Shown here piece by piece: positions 8,715-17,830 of a stretch of 64,000 nucleotides of DNA. A program made the translations under genes and the position numbers. The stretch lies in NCBI RefSeq assembly GCF_001940455.1, contig NZ_MKQR01000026.1, positions 678,351 to 742,350 of the forward strand. The letters are read 5' to 3'. The notes beneath the pieces were generated by a model. That model was given only the letters and a program-made list of their open reading frames with translations, was not told the origin of the DNA and searched no databases. The number at the start of each line of letters is the position of its first letter. The first letter of the stretch is position 1. Origin of the DNA: Actinokineospora bangkokensis (GTDB lineage Bacteria; Actinomycetota; Actinomycetes; Mycobacteriales; Pseudonocardiaceae).

Positions 8715-9302
8715 GTGCGCGTCTGGTCGGCCCTGCTGGTCGTGCTGTCCGCGGCCGCGCTCACCACCACCCTCGCCGCCTGCACCAACGTCGTCGGCGG
8801 CACCCCCGCGGGCATCGCGGGCGCGGTCACGCCCCCCACCCCGCCCACGCCCACCACCCGCGCCGTCACCCTGCTGCCCAAGAAGCTCGGCGAGCAGGCG
8901 GGCATCCGCGACGACGCCCTCGGCCTGATGGTCTCCTTCAGCTTCGACAAGATCCAGGTCGACCCCCGGTGCACGGCCAAGGCCCGGGTGAAGCCGACCA
9001 ACGGCCACTTCCTCGCCATCACCGTCACCGCCGAGACCGGCCCCAACTACGACGGCGCCACCCTCACCGACCTCAGCACCGCCGAGTTCAAGGTCCTCGG
9101 CCCCGACACCACCCAGGACACCGCCGTCCGCACCCCCGCGGCCGACAAGTGCTTCCCCGCCGCCCAGAAGCTGCCCGTCCTCGACGCACCGGGCGAGGTC
9201 TTCACCGGCAAGATCGTCCTCGACACCCGCTTCACCACCGGCACCATCGTCTTCCGCCCCGGCACCCTGGAGGGCAACGGCGGGTGGGCCTGGTCCTTCT
9301 GA
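8715..9302 (+). CDS. Putative lipoprotein of unknown function
   Basis: 195 residues. The N-terminus MRVWSALLVVLSAAALTTTLAAC is a lipoprotein signal peptide with lipobox LAAC, followed by a Pro/Thr-rich spacer (PPTPPTPTTR) and a beta-rich domain of about 140 residues with two Cys. The domain resembles DUF4352-like immunoglobulin folds, but I cannot name the family. The GTG start at 8715 follows GGAGGGAGG at 8701-8709; earlier codons in frame lack a ribosome site. Anchored on the outer face of the membrane; role unknown. Confidence 0.8.
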   Translation: MRVWSALLVVLSAAALTTTLAACTNVVGGTPAGIAGAVTPPTPPTPTTRAVTLLPKKLGEQAGIRDDALGLMVSFSFDKIQVDPRCTAKARVKPTNGHFLAITVTAETGPNYDGATLTDLSTAEFKVLGPDTTQDTAVRTPAADKCFPAAQKLPVLDAPGEVFTGKIVLDTRFTTGTIVFRPGTLEGNGGWAWSF

Positions 9303-9356
9303 CCACCCCACCCCACCGCCAGCCCCACAATCCCCGGAATCCTTGACCTCGAAGGG

Positions 9357-10796
9357 TCAGAGGATCGCGGCAGGCACGTACCCCGCGGCCTCCGGGAAGC
9401 GGGACAGCACCTCCTCCACCCTGCCCACCACCCGCGCCACCTGCGTCCCCGCGGTCCCGGTGAACGGCAGCCGGTCCGCCAGCAGCACGTCGAGCGCGGC
9501 CCGGTCCAGCGGCAGCCGGGGGTCGGCGGCCAGCCGGTCCAGCAGGTCGTTGTCGGCCAGCCCGCGCTCGCGCATCGCCAGGGCGACTGCGACCGCGTGC
9601 TCCTTGATGGCCTCGTGCGCGGTCTCCCGGCCGATGCCCGCCTGCACCGCCGCCATCAGGACCTTGGTGGTGGCCAGGAAGGGCAGGTAGCGGTCCAGCT
9701 CCCTGGCGATGACGGCCGGGTAGGCGCCGAACTCGTCGAGGACGGTGAGCAGGGTCTCCAGCAGGCCGTCGATGGTGAAGAAGGCGTCCGGGAGGGCGAC
9801 CCGGCGCACGACCGAGCAGGAGACGTCGCCCTCGTTCCACTGGTCGCCGGACAGCTCGCCCGCCATGGAGGCGTGGCCGCGCAGGATCACGGCGAAGCCG
9901 CTGATGCGCTCGCAGGAGCGGGTGTTCATCTTGTGCGGCATGGCCGAGGAGCCCACCTGGCCGGGCTTGAAGCCCTCGGTGACCAGCTCCTGGCCCGCCA
10001 TCAGGCGGATGGTCTTGGCCAGGCTCGCGGGGGCGGCGGCCAGCTGCACCAGCGCGGTGACGACCTCGTAGTCCAGCGACCGCGGGTAGACCTGGCCGAC
10101 GCTGGTGAGGGTGGTGGCGAAGCCGAGGTGGTCGGCGACGGTGCGCTCCAGGGCGGCGAGCTTGTCCTCGTCGCCGCCGAGCAGGTCGAGCATGTCCTGG
10201 GCGGTGCCGACCGGGCCCTTGACCCCGCGCAGCGGGTAGCGGGCGATCAGCTCGTCGAGGCGGGCGAAGGCCACCAGCAGCTCGTCGGCGGTGGTGGCGA
10301 AGCGCTTGCCCAGGGTGGTGGCCTGCGCGGCGACGTTGTGCGAGCGGCCCGCCATGACCAGGTCGGCGTGCTCGGTGGCCAGCCGGGCGAGCCGGGCCAG
10401 GACGGCGGCGACGCGGGCGCGCACCAGCTCCAGCGAGCGCTTGACCTGGAGCTGCTCGACGTTCTCGGTGAGGTCGCGGGAGGTCATGCCCTTGTGCACG
10501 TGCTCGTGGCCCGCGAGCGCGTTGAACTCCTCGATGCGCGCCTTGACGTCGTGGCGGGTGACCCGCTCGCGCTCGGCGATCGAGGCCAGGTCCACGGTGG
10601 GCAGCGCGGCCCGGTAGTCCTCGACCGCGCCCGCGGGCACGTCGATGCCGAGGTCGGCCTGGGCGGTGAGCACGGCGAGCCACAGCTCCCGCTCCATCCG
10701 CACCTTCTCCTCGGGCGACCACAGGGTCGCCATCTCGGTCGAGGCGTAGCGCTCGGCGAGGACGTTGGGGATGCTGGGCTTCTGCGGCGCGGTCAC
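9357..10796 (-). CDS. purB: Adenylosuccinate lyase
   Basis: 479 residues. PurB performs two eliminations of fumarate, from SAICAR and from adenylosuccinate, in purine synthesis. The fumarase/aspartase superfamily signature GSSAMPHKMN with the mobile loop Ser is present near residue 285, and the TSRDLTENVEQLQ segment with the catalytic-region residues lies at about 105. The GTG at 10796 (VTAPQKPSIPNVLAERYAS) gives the standard start; further upstream in the frame is shadow of the TetR gene. It is separate from the purSQL operon 5 kb away but on the same strand. Confidence 0.97.
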   Translation of the reverse strand: MTAPQKPSIPNVLAERYASTEMATLWSPEEKVRMERELWLAVLTAQADLGIDVPAGAVEDYRAALPTVDLASIAERERVTRHDVKARIEEFNALAGHEHVHKGMTSRDLTENVEQLQVKRSLELVRARVAAVLARLARLATEHADLVMAGRSHNVAAQATTLGKRFATTADELLVAFARLDELIARYPLRGVKGPVGTAQDMLDLLGGDEDKLAALERTVADHLGFATTLTSVGQVYPRSLDYEVVTALVQLAAAPASLAKTIRLMAGQELVTEGFKPGQVGSSAMPHKMNTRSCERISGFAVILRGHASMAGELSGDQWNEGDVSCSVVRRVALPDAFFTIDGLLETLLTVLDEFGAYPAVIARELDRYLPFLATTKVLMAAVQAGIGRETAHEAIKEHAVAVALAMRERGLADNDLLDRLAADPRLPLDRAALDVLLADRLPFTGTAGTQVARVVGRVEEVLSRFPEAAGYVPAAIL

Positions 10797-10846
10797 GTCC
10801 GCGCAGCTTAGGCGGGTCGTCGGCGCCGCGCCGAGGGGCCCCGCGC

Positions 10847-11419
10847 CTACGTGAGGAAGTCGGTGAGCATCCGGCGGGCGGCGGCGCGGGGGTCGGGGTT
10901 GACCTCGATGAGCGCGTTGACCACCGCGCCGTCGACCAGGGCGATCAGCTGCTCCAGCCGCCCGGCGGCCACCGGGCGGCCGAAGCGGTCGAAGGCCTGG
11001 GCGAGCAGCACGCGCAGCTCCTCGCCCAGCGCCAGGGTCAGCGGCCGCAGGTAGGGCCTGCGGCCGGTGGCGACCAGGCGCTCGTAGCGCAGCAGCACGG
11101 CCTCGGCGTCGTTGTCGCCGGGCGGGCCCAGCAGCAGGTCCAGCACCAGCCGGATGAGCCCGGCGGTGTCGGCGGCGCTGGTGTCGGCGGCGTCGAGGGC
11201 GGCGCGGCCCCAGCGCAGCTCGGTGCGCCCGTGGTGCTCGACGGCGGCGGCGATGAGGTCGTCGAGGCGGTCGAAGTAGTAGGTGGTCGAGGCCAGCGGC
11301 AACCCGGCCCGCTCGGCCACCGCCCGGTGCCGGACGGCGTCGAAGCCGCCCTCGACCAGCAGGGTCGTGGCGGCCTCGACGAGGGCCTGCTTGCGGCGTT
11401 CGCCCTTGGGGGTGGTCAC
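10847..11419 (-). CDS. TetR family transcriptional regulator
   Basis: 190 residues. The N-terminal helix-turn-helix is at residues 8-55: RKQALVEAATTLLVEGGFDAV then VAERAGLPLASTTYYFDRLDDL, the standard TetR pattern. The rest is an all-helical ligand domain of the TetR_C type, of unknown ligand. It starts with GTG at 11419 and lies 45 bp downstream of the sigma-linked membrane protein gene and 50 bp upstream of purB, all on the same strand; whether it controls either is unknown. Confidence 0.92.
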   Translation of the reverse strand: MTTPKGERRKQALVEAATTLLVEGGFDAVRHRAVAERAGLPLASTTYYFDRLDDLIAAAVEHHGRTELRWGRAALDAADTSAADTAGLIRLVLDLLLGPPGDNDAEAVLLRYERLVATGRRPYLRPLTLALGEELRVLLAQAFDRFGRPVAAGRLEQLIALVDGAVVNALIEVNPDPRAAARRMLTDFLT

Positions 11420-11464
11420 GGTGGTCCGGTCCGGGGTGTCGTTCGGCTGGTCGTCCGGGTCGGG

Positions 11465-12241
11465 TCAGAGCCCGGCGGCGAGCTTCTCCCCGATGGTGCG
11501 CAGCGCGGCGTCGTCCAGCGGCGGGGCGTCCGACCCGGCCAGCGGCTCCTGGGAGACCACCAGCACCTTGCCCGACCTCGCCGGGACCACCACGCCGATC
11601 GTGCCCTGCGGCCGGTCGCCCCACGGCGGCTGCGCCAGCTGCGCGCCCGCGGGCGCCAGCAGGATCGACACGACGCCCTTGTTCGGCCCGTTCTGCGCCG
11701 CCACGGCCCCGGAGCTCGCCCCGGCCGGGCAGGTCAGCGGGCTGGCCACGAAGGAGCCGCTGGTGGCGGTGGGGGCCGGGAGCTCGCCCGCGAGGGCAGC
11801 GGCGAGCTCCCGGTCCACACTGCCGCACCCGCGGGGGGTGCCGCCGGATTCACCGGCGCCCCCACCCGAGCCGCCTCCCTGCAAGGACGTCTCGGGCGAG
11901 GAGTTCGAGGGGGGTGCCTCCGGTCCGGTGGGGACGGTCAGCACCCGCGGTTCGCCACTGCTCGGTACCTCGTTCGGAGCAGCGGTCGCGTTACCCGATC
12001 CGGTGACGGGTGCGGCGGCCGCCGCTGAATCGTTACCGGACACCTGCTGCGGCACGATCGTCAGCGCGGCCGTGGCCACCCCGGTCACCACCAGCACGCC
12101 CAGGGCGGTGCCGCCCAGCACGCGGTTGCGCCTGCGGGTCAGCCGCGCGGACTCCGCGGCCACCTCGCCGGGGCCGAAGGACGGCGGGGGCGGGGTCGGG
12201 ACCGCGTCCTCGAACAGCTCAGCGATCTTGCGCTCGTCCAT
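11465..12241 (-). CDS. Single-pass membrane protein linked to a sigma factor
   Basis: 258 residues. A cytoplasmic N-terminus of about 38 residues (MDERKIAELFEDAV, then a basic RRRNRV) precedes one transmembrane helix (GTALGVLVVTGVATAALTIV) and an extracytoplasmic part that is Gly/Ser/Pro-rich and then a compact domain with two or more Cys. The gene follows the SigE-family sigma factor by 62 bp on the same strand, the usual place of a membrane anti-sigma factor or sensor. I see no zinc-binding anti-sigma motif, so an anti-sigma role is only suggested by position. Confidence 0.75.
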   Translation of the reverse strand: MDERKIAELFEDAVPTPPPPSFGPGEVAAESARLTRRRNRVLGGTALGVLVVTGVATAALTIVPQQVSGNDSAAAAAPVTGSGNATAAPNEVPSSGEPRVLTVPTGPEAPPSNSSPETSLQGGGSGGGAGESGGTPRGCGSVDRELAAALAGELPAPTATSGSFVASPLTCPAGASSGAVAAQNGPNKGVVSILLAPAGAQLAQPPWGDRPQGTIGVVVPARSGKVLVVSQEPLAGSDAPPLDDAALRTIGEKLAAGL

Positions 12242-12303
12242 CGTTCAGCTCCACCTCCTCGTCCGGGCACCGGCCTCGGTCCTGGCCCACCGCGCGCGGG
12301 CGC

Positions 12304-12822
12304 TCACGGCGTGGACCGCAGGTCGTCGAGCGCGTCGCCGAGCACCTCGCGCAGCGCCTCCAACCCGCGGGCGGTCTGGCTCTTCACGGTCCCCTCCGAG
12401 CAGCGCATCGCCTTGGCCGTGGCCGCGACGTCGAGCCCCTCGAGGAAGCGCAGCACCAGCGCCGCGCGCTGCCGGGGCGGCACCTTCGCCAACCCCTCCA
12501 GCAGCGCCGAGCGCGTGGCGACCCGCTCACCCACCTCGCGCTCGGGGGCCGGTGTCTCCGGGACCTCGTCGACACCGCGCTCCCGCCGCCAGGGGCGCCG
12601 GGTCTCGTCGATCATCGCCCGCACCACGCTGCGCCGGACGTAGGCGTCCAGGGCCTGCCGGTCCCGGATGCCGCGCCAGCGCCGGTGCAGGGCGACGAAC
12701 GCCGTCTGCGCCAGGTCGTCCGCCCGGTGCCAGTCGCCGCAGAGCATGAACGCGGTGCGCCGCACGGCATCCCGCCGGGCGGCGAAGTACTCCGCGAACT
12801 CCTGCTCCTCGCGCTCTTCCAC
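12304..12822 (-). CDS. SigE-family ECF RNA polymerase sigma factor
   Basis: 172 residues, the normal size of the actinobacterial SigE family. Sigma region 2 is at about residues 8-75 (FAEYFAARRDAVRRTAFMLCGDWHRADDLAQTAFV in part), region 4 at 115-165 with LAKVPPRQRAALVLRFLEG and the helix-turn-helix KAMRCSEGTVKSQTARGLEAL. It starts with GTG at 12822. The downstream membrane protein gene is probably its partner. The target promoter is not visible. A second member of the same family is at 38464. Confidence 0.93.
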   Translation of the reverse strand: MEEREEQEFAEYFAARRDAVRRTAFMLCGDWHRADDLAQTAFVALHRRWRGIRDRQALDAYVRRSVVRAMIDETRRPWRRERGVDEVPETPAPEREVGERVATRSALLEGLAKVPPRQRAALVLRFLEGLDVAATAKAMRCSEGTVKSQTARGLEALREVLGDALDDLRSTP

Positions 12823-12965
12823 GCGGACGCTCTCCGCTCAGTCGTTCCGATGGGGGGACGGACGCACCACCGGTATAGGTTGCACGACGCCCCGGTGAGA
12901 CCTGCGCCACCCCCACCCCCCGGGCGTGGCGGGTAGCCGCGCGGCCCGTGTGGTGTGATCGGATC

Positions 12966-14012
12966 GTGACCACACCGCGCCGGATCGACCTCAGGTCGGA
13001 CACCGTGACCCAGCCCGACGAGACCATGCGCGTGGCGATGTCGGCCGCCCAGGTCGGCGACGACGTGCTCGACCACGACCCCACCGTGCGCAGGCTGGAG
13101 GAGCAGGTCGCGGCCACCCTGGGCACCGCGGCGGCGCTGTGGGTGCCCAGCGGCAGCATGGGCAACGTCATCGCGCTGGTGCTGCACCTCGACCGCGGCG
13201 ACCGGTTCCTGGCCCCGCGCGGGGCGCACGTGCTGGACTCCGAGCTGGGCACCTCGGCGTGGCTGGCGGGCGGCATGCCGCACCCGCTGGAGTGGACGCA
13301 CGGGCCCGGCCGGGTCTCCGCCGAGCAGGTCCGCCAGCTCGGCGCGGCGGGCGGGCCCTACTACGCGCTGCGCACCCGGCTGCTGTGCCTGGAGAACACC
13401 CACAACCTCGCGGGCGGCACGGTCACCCAGCCCGACGAGCACGCGCTGCTGGTGTCGGCGGCCAAGGAGGTGGGCCTGCGGGTGCACCTCGACGGCGCGC
13501 GGCTGTGGAACGCCTCGGTGGCCCTGGGCGTGCCGCCCGCGGCGCTGGCGGTCGGGGTGGACACCGTGCAGGTGTGCCTGAGCAAGGGCCTGGGCGCGCC
13601 GGTCGGCTCGGTGCTGGCCGGGCCCACCGCGCTGGTGGCCGAGGCGCGCCGGGTGCGCAAGATGCTCGGCGGCGGCCTGCGGCAGGTGGGGGTGCTGGCC
13701 GCGGCGGGCATCGTGGCGCTGGAGCGGGTGGCCGACCTGGCGGCCGACCACGCCAACGCCCGCGCGCTGGCCGACGGGCTCACCGAGCTGGGCTGGGACG
13801 TCGACCGGCCGCAGACCAACATCGTGCTCGCGCACGTGCCGGACGTGCGGGTGGCGCTGGCGAACCTGGCCAGGGTCGGGGTGCTGGCCACCCCGGTCGG
13901 CGCCGACGTGCGGTTCGTGACCCACCGCGACGTGCCCACCGCCGACATCGGGGAGGCGCTGCGCCGCATCGGGGCCGACCGGGTCAGCCCGGACCGGGCG
14001 GCCCGCGTCTGA
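12966..14012 (+). CDS. Low-specificity L-threonine aldolase (beta-eliminating lyase family)
   Basis: 348 residues. PLP enzyme that cleaves L-threonine (and allo-threonine) to glycine and acetaldehyde. The beginning [16 protein letters not shown] is diagnostic, followed by [11 protein letters not shown] and the PLP region [16 protein letters not shown]; the Schiff-base Lys is in [16 protein letters not shown] near residue 205. The GTG at 12966 is the likely start. Its last 29 bp overlap, tail to tail, with the potassium channel gene. Cytoplasmic. Confidence 0.93.
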   Translation: MTTPRRIDLRSDTVTQPDETMRVAMSAAQVGDDVLDHDPTVRRLEEQVAATLGTAAALWVPSGSMGNVIALVLHLDRGDRFLAPRGAHVLDSELGTSAWLAGGMPHPLEWTHGPGRVSAEQVRQLGAAGGPYYALRTRLLCLENTHNLAGGTVTQPDEHALLVSAAKEVGLRVHLDGARLWNASVALGVPPAALAVGVDTVQVCLSKGLGAPVGSVLAGPTALVAEARRVRKMLGGGLRQVGVLAAAGIVALERVADLAADHANARALADGLTELGWDVDRPQTNIVLAHVPDVRVALANLARVGVLATPVGADVRFVTHRDVPTADIGEALRRIGADRVSPDRAARV

Positions 14013-14754
14013 GCGCGGCCTCGGCCAGCACCTCGCGCAGCGCGGCGACCTCCGCGCGCAGCGCCGCCACCTCGGCCCTGGTGGTCTCCTCGATCGACTC
14101 CTCGACCCCGGAGATCTTCTCCACGAACCAGGACGCGATGACGCCGGTGACCACGCCGAGCAGGGCGATCCCGCCGACCATGAGGCTGACCGCCACCAGC
14201 CGCCCCTCCGGGGTGACCGGGTAGCGGTCGCCGTAGCCGACGGTGGAGATCGTCGTCATCGTCCACCACAGCGCGTCCCCGAACCCGGTGATGGTGGCGT
14301 CCGGGCTGCGCCGCTCGGCGTCGTAGACCGCGAGGGCCGCGCAGAACACCACCAGCGCGGTGGTGCCCGCGACGTAGACGCCGATGCGGCCGCGGAAGTC
14401 CGCCCCCAGCCGCTTGTTGAGCACCTTGAACACCGTGACCAGCCGCAGCGCGCGCAGCTGCCGCACCATCGGCAGGGCCACCGCGAGCAGGTCGAACAGG
14501 TGCCGCCAGACGAACCGACCCTTGTTGCGGGCCAGGCTGAAGCGCACCGCGTACTCGGCGGCGAACACCGCCCAGATGACCCACAGGGCCACCTCCAGCA
14601 CCCCGTGCAGCCGCGGCGACGACCCGGCGCCGAGGACCTGCCAGGCGTAGGTGCCCAGGAAGGCGACCGCCAGCGAGGTCATGGCCCAGTCGGTGCGCGC
14701 CTCCCACCGGGAGAGCCGCTGTTCAGGATCGTCCCGCCCGCTCACGGACGCCAT
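13984..14754 (-). CDS. Voltage-gated-type potassium channel
   Basis: 256 residues. The pore signature [12 protein letters not shown] with selectivity filter TVGYGD is at about residue 180. About five hydrophobic segments precede it, including an Arg-bearing S4-like helix ([15 protein letters not shown]), and one follows, so it has the six-helix Kv layout. The C-terminal 45 residues ([25 protein letters not shown]) form a heptad-repeat coiled coil that probably tetramerises the channel. The stop codon lies inside the convergent threonine aldolase gene (29-bp overlap). Confidence 0.93.
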   Translation of the reverse strand: MASVSGRDDPEQRLSRWEARTDWAMTSLAVAFLGTYAWQVLGAGSSPRLHGVLEVALWVIWAVFAAEYAVRFSLARNKGRFVWRHLFDLLAVALPMVRQLRALRLVTVFKVLNKRLGADFRGRIGVYVAGTTALVVFCAALAVYDAERRSPDATITGFGDALWWTMTTISTVGYGDRYPVTPEGRLVAVSLMVGGIALLGVVTGVIASWFVEKISGVEESIEETTRAEVAALRAEVAALREVLAEAALRRGPPGPG

Positions 14755-14841
14755 CTTGCGCGGCGCGCCCGGTCAGCACAATGTGGACGGACCCGGCGAG
14801 GTCCCCGCGGCCCGCGGGTGGGCGGGTCCGTGCGGCACGAC

Positions 14842-15024
14842 CTAGCCGCGGATCTGGCGGTTGCGGTTGCCGCCGAGCGACTTCTTGGCGGCGCCGTAGG
14901 CGATGACGCCGACGGTGGCGACGGCGGCGACGAGGAGCAGCGTCCCGATCGCCTTGAAGATGAACCCGATGACGCTGAAGGCGATCCAGATGACGATGAT
15001 CGCGCCGATGACCTTGAGCAGCAC
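14842..15024 (-). CDS. Small membrane protein
   Basis: 60 residues with two hydrophobic stretches (VIGAIIVIWIAFSVIGFIF and LLLVAAVATVGVIAYGA), probably two membrane helices, and a basic, Asn/Arg-rich C-terminus (KKSLGGNRNRQIRG). The third codon positions are strongly G/C, supporting a real gene. It is followed 87 bp later by the channel gene and preceded by the aminotransferase gene, all on the minus strand. Function unknown. Confidence 0.75.
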   Translation of the reverse strand: MLLKVIGAIIVIWIAFSVIGFIFKAIGTLLLVAAVATVGVIAYGAAKKSLGGNRNRQIRG

Positions 15025-15045
15025 GGCTGTTCCTCCCCGAGACAG

Positions 15046-16212
15046 TTACCCCTCCAACGGGCGGGCCGGGGCGTTCGTTCCCAACCAGGGCCCCAGCCTG
15101 CGCAGGCCCTCGCGCACGTCCTCGGTGCTCCCGGCGAAGGAGAACCGGATCCAGCGCCGCCCGTCCACCGGGTCGAAGTCCACCCCCGGCACCACCGCGA
15201 CGCCGGTGTCGGCGAGCAGGCGGTGGCAGAACGACATCGAGTCGTCGGTGAGGTGGGCGACGTCGGCGTAGGCGTAGAAGGCGCCGTCGGCGGGCGCCAC
15301 CCGGGTGATGCCCAGCGCCGCGAGCCCGGAGAGCAGCACCTGCCGGTTCACCGCGTAGCGGGCGACGTGCGCGTCCTGCTCGGCGTAGGTCTCCTCGGCG
15401 AACGCCGCCACGGCGGCCTGCTGGGACAGGGTGGGCGGGCAGATGGTGAAGTTCGCGGTCAGGCACTCCACGGCGTAGCGCAGTTGCTGGGGCACCAGCA
15501 GCCAGCCCAGCCGCCACCCGGTCATGCCCCAGTACTTCGAGAACGAGTTGACCACGATGGACTCGCGGGTGGTGGCCCAGGCGGTCGCGGTGCGCGCGCC
15601 GTAGGAGATGCCGTGGTAGATCTCGTCGCTGACCAGGCGCGTCCCGTTCGCGGTGCACCACGCGGCCAGGTCGGCCAGCTCCTCGGGCGCGAGGACGGTG
15701 CCGGTCGGGTTGGCCGGGCTGGCCACCACCACCCCCGCCAGCGGACCCGCCGCCGCCAGGTCCGCGGGGGTGGGGCGCAGGGTGGGCAGGTCGACGACCT
15801 CGCAGCCCAGCGCGGTGAGGATGTTGCGGTAGGCCGGGTAGCCGGGCCGGGTGAGCGCCACCCGGTCGCCCGCGTCGAAGGCGGCCAGGAACGCCAGCAG
15901 GAACCCGCCGCTGGACCCGGTGGTCACCACCACGTCCGCCGGGTCGACGTGCGTGCCGTACCAGCGGTCGTAGTGGCCCGCGATGGCCGCGCGCAGCGCG
16001 GGCAGCCCCAGCGACTCGGTGTAGCCGGGGTCGGCGGACACCGCGTCCGCCACCGCCGCCCGCACCGCGGCCGGGGCGCCGGTGGCGGGCTGGCCGGCCG
16101 CGAACGACACCACGTCGCCGTGCGCGCGCTGCCGGGCGTTGGCCGCGGCCAGCACGTCCATCACGTAGAACGGCGGGACCTGGGCGCGGGCGGCGACCTT
16201 CAACGGGTGCAT
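15046..16212 (-). CDS. PLP-dependent aminotransferase, class I/II
   Basis: 388 residues. Fold-type I aminotransferase: FAAGQPATGAPAAVR near residue 38, the ASPANPTGTVL segment near 165, the PLP-binding Lys in NSFSKYWGMTGWRLGW near residue 230, and Arg in WIRFSFAG near the end which binds the substrate carboxylate. The family covers aspartate, aromatic and branched-chain aminotransferases; specificity cannot be read. It ends 21 bp before the small membrane protein gene. Confidence 0.9.
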   Translation of the reverse strand: MHPLKVAARAQVPPFYVMDVLAAANARQRAHGDVVSFAAGQPATGAPAAVRAAVADAVSADPGYTESLGLPALRAAIAGHYDRWYGTHVDPADVVVTTGSSGGFLLAFLAAFDAGDRVALTRPGYPAYRNILTALGCEVVDLPTLRPTPADLAAAGPLAGVVVASPANPTGTVLAPEELADLAAWCTANGTRLVSDEIYHGISYGARTATAWATTRESIVVNSFSKYWGMTGWRLGWLLVPQQLRYAVECLTANFTICPPTLSQQAAVAAFAEETYAEQDAHVARYAVNRQVLLSGLAALGITRVAPADGAFYAYADVAHLTDDSMSFCHRLLADTGVAVVPGVDFDPVDGRRWIRFSFAGSTEDVREGLRRLGPWLGTNAPARPLEG

Positions 16213-16247
16213 GCCCGCACCCTAGGTCGTGCCCGGCACCCCCCGGG

Positions 16248-17441
16248 TCAGTAGCCCACGTACCCGCCGCCGCCGTGGGTGGCCTTGATGCCGGGCACGC
16301 CGGAGAGCGACCCGTACCGCTTGATCGCGTAGTTCACGCCTGCGCAGATGTTGTCCACCGGGTTCCAGATGTCGCCGTGCCCGGGCAGCTTGTAGGACTG
16401 GAACGTGGGGTCGATCGTCTGCATGAGGCCCTTGGACGGGGTGCCCTTGGCGGCGTTGGAGTCCCAGTTGTTGATCGCGTTGGGGTTGCCGCTGGACTCG
16501 TGCTGGATGATCTCCCAGATCAGCTGCTTGTCCTGCTCGGTGACGTTGATGCCCGCCTTGCGCAGCTCCTCGACGGCCTCGTCGATCCACTGCTGGACGT
16601 TGCCCGGCGGCCTGCTCGACGGCGGCGCGCCGCTGGAGCCGGACCCGCCGGACCCGCCCCCGGGCTCACCGCCGCCGCCCCCGCCGGAGCTGGAGCCCCC
16701 GCCGGACCCGCCGCCGGAGTCGGAGCCGCCGCCCCCACCGCCGCCGCCGGTGCTCGCCGGGGTCGCGGTGGCCGTCCCGCTGCCGCCCGCGCTCGCCGCC
16801 GACGTGCCGCCGCCGACCTGCACCGGGCTGGGGGTCCACTCGACGCCGTGCCCCGGGCCGGGGGTGAACGCCTGGCCGTTGGGGTCGGGGATCGCGGAGA
16901 ACGTGGGGCCGACCGTCCCCATCCGGCCCTTGAGGGTCGTCGCGGCGGTCTCCAGGGCCCGGTCGGCGTTGCCGATCTGCTCGTTGACCCGGCCCGCGTA
17001 CCCGCTCGCCAGGCCCTCCACGTACTGCAACCGCTCCTCGGGGGTGGCCTCCGGGTGCGCGTTGACCCAGCTCATCGCGTTGTCGTAGAGCTCGCCGAAC
17101 ACGCCCTCCAGCGCGTCCCTGGCGCCCTGGACGCCCGTCGCCGCCGAGCTGAGGTCGCTCGCGGCGGCGGTCAGCGCGTCGTTGAGCGAGGTGCCCGCCT
17201 TGGCCACGCCGCCCATGTAGCCGACGAACGCGTCCGCGGAGGCGCCCTGCCAGGCCCCGTCGAGCTGCTTGACCGACCCGTCGAGCTTGCCCAGGGCGTC
17301 GACCGCCGCCGAGCCCGCCGTGGTGAACCGGGTGCCCAGGTCCGCGATCACCGAGGGCTGGGCGGTGTAGACCTTGTCCGCCGCCGCGGCCAGGCGGGCG
17401 GCCGTGCCACCCAGGCTCGCGGCGGAGTCCTTCGCGGTCAT
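16248..17441 (-). CDS. ESX-type exported protein with C-terminal lytic transglycosylase domain
   Basis: 397 residues. Residues 1-190 are helical and WXG100/LXG-like (LDGAWQGASADAFVGYMGGV around residue 70 has the W-x-G turn), then comes a long Gly/Ser/Pro linker (about 210-285), then an SLT lysozyme-like domain: IWEIIQHESSGNPNAINNWD with the probable catalytic Glu315, and SKGLMQTIDPTFQSY. There is no Sec signal, so export by type VII secretion is inferred from the N-terminal domain and operon. It would cut peptidoglycan outside the cell. Last gene of the ESX-like operon; ATG overlaps the preceding stop as ATGA. Confidence 0.85.
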   Translation of the reverse strand: MTAKDSAASLGGTAARLAAAADKVYTAQPSVIADLGTRFTTAGSAAVDALGKLDGSVKQLDGAWQGASADAFVGYMGGVAKAGTSLNDALTAAASDLSSAATGVQGARDALEGVFGELYDNAMSWVNAHPEATPEERLQYVEGLASGYAGRVNEQIGNADRALETAATTLKGRMGTVGPTFSAIPDPNGQAFTPGPGHGVEWTPSPVQVGGGTSAASAGGSGTATATPASTGGGGGGGGSDSGGGSGGGSSSGGGGGGEPGGGSGGSGSSGAPPSSRPPGNVQQWIDEAVEELRKAGINVTEQDKQLIWEIIQHESSGNPNAINNWDSNAAKGTPSKGLMQTIDPTFQSYKLPGHGDIWNPVDNICAGVNYAIKRYGSLSGVPGIKATHGGGGYVGY

Positions 17442-17755
17442 CGCCGCCCCCCGCCGACCGCGGTGAGCGACTGGGTCGCCGCCTGCTCGGTGTTCGCCAC
17501 GGAGGTGCCGATGGCGTCGAGGGCGTGGTTGACCTGGTCCAGCAGCGCCCCCGCCCGGTCCAGCTCGGTGCCCGCGGCGGTGGCCAGCGCCCGCACCGCC
17601 TCGGCCAGGGCGCCGGAGCTGGGCAGCTGCCCGAAGGCGGCCGCGTCCACCTCCACCGGCAGGCCGTCCCCGGCCGCGGCGACCGGCCCGGCCTGGCCCG
17701 CGACGGCGGCCCGGCACTGCTCGATGGCCTGCAGGTTGTAGTTCGCGCCCGTCAC
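17438..17755 (-). CDS. Small ESX/EspC-like secretion protein
   Basis: 105 residues, all-helical, no signal peptide. It is similar in size and place to the EspC/WXG-like partner proteins of type VII loci (DUF-type 'type VII secretion target'), with two long amphipathic helices (residues 6-20 and 45-95). No clear W-x-G is visible. The start codon ATG at 17755 and the ATGA overlap with the following gene suggest co-translation; it may be the partner that is exported with the hydrolase-bearing protein. Confidence 0.65.
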   Translation of the reverse strand: MTGANYNLQAIEQCRAAVAGQAGPVAAAGDGLPVEVDAAAFGQLPSSGALAEAVRALATAAGTELDRAGALLDQVNHALDAIGTSVANTEQAATQSLTAVGGGRR

Positions 17756-17830
17756 CGGCGACCCCCTGGGTGGTGGCAGTTCCGTGGTGCGGCTGAGACG
17801 AGCGGGGCGCCCCGTCGGTTCCCCACGGGG

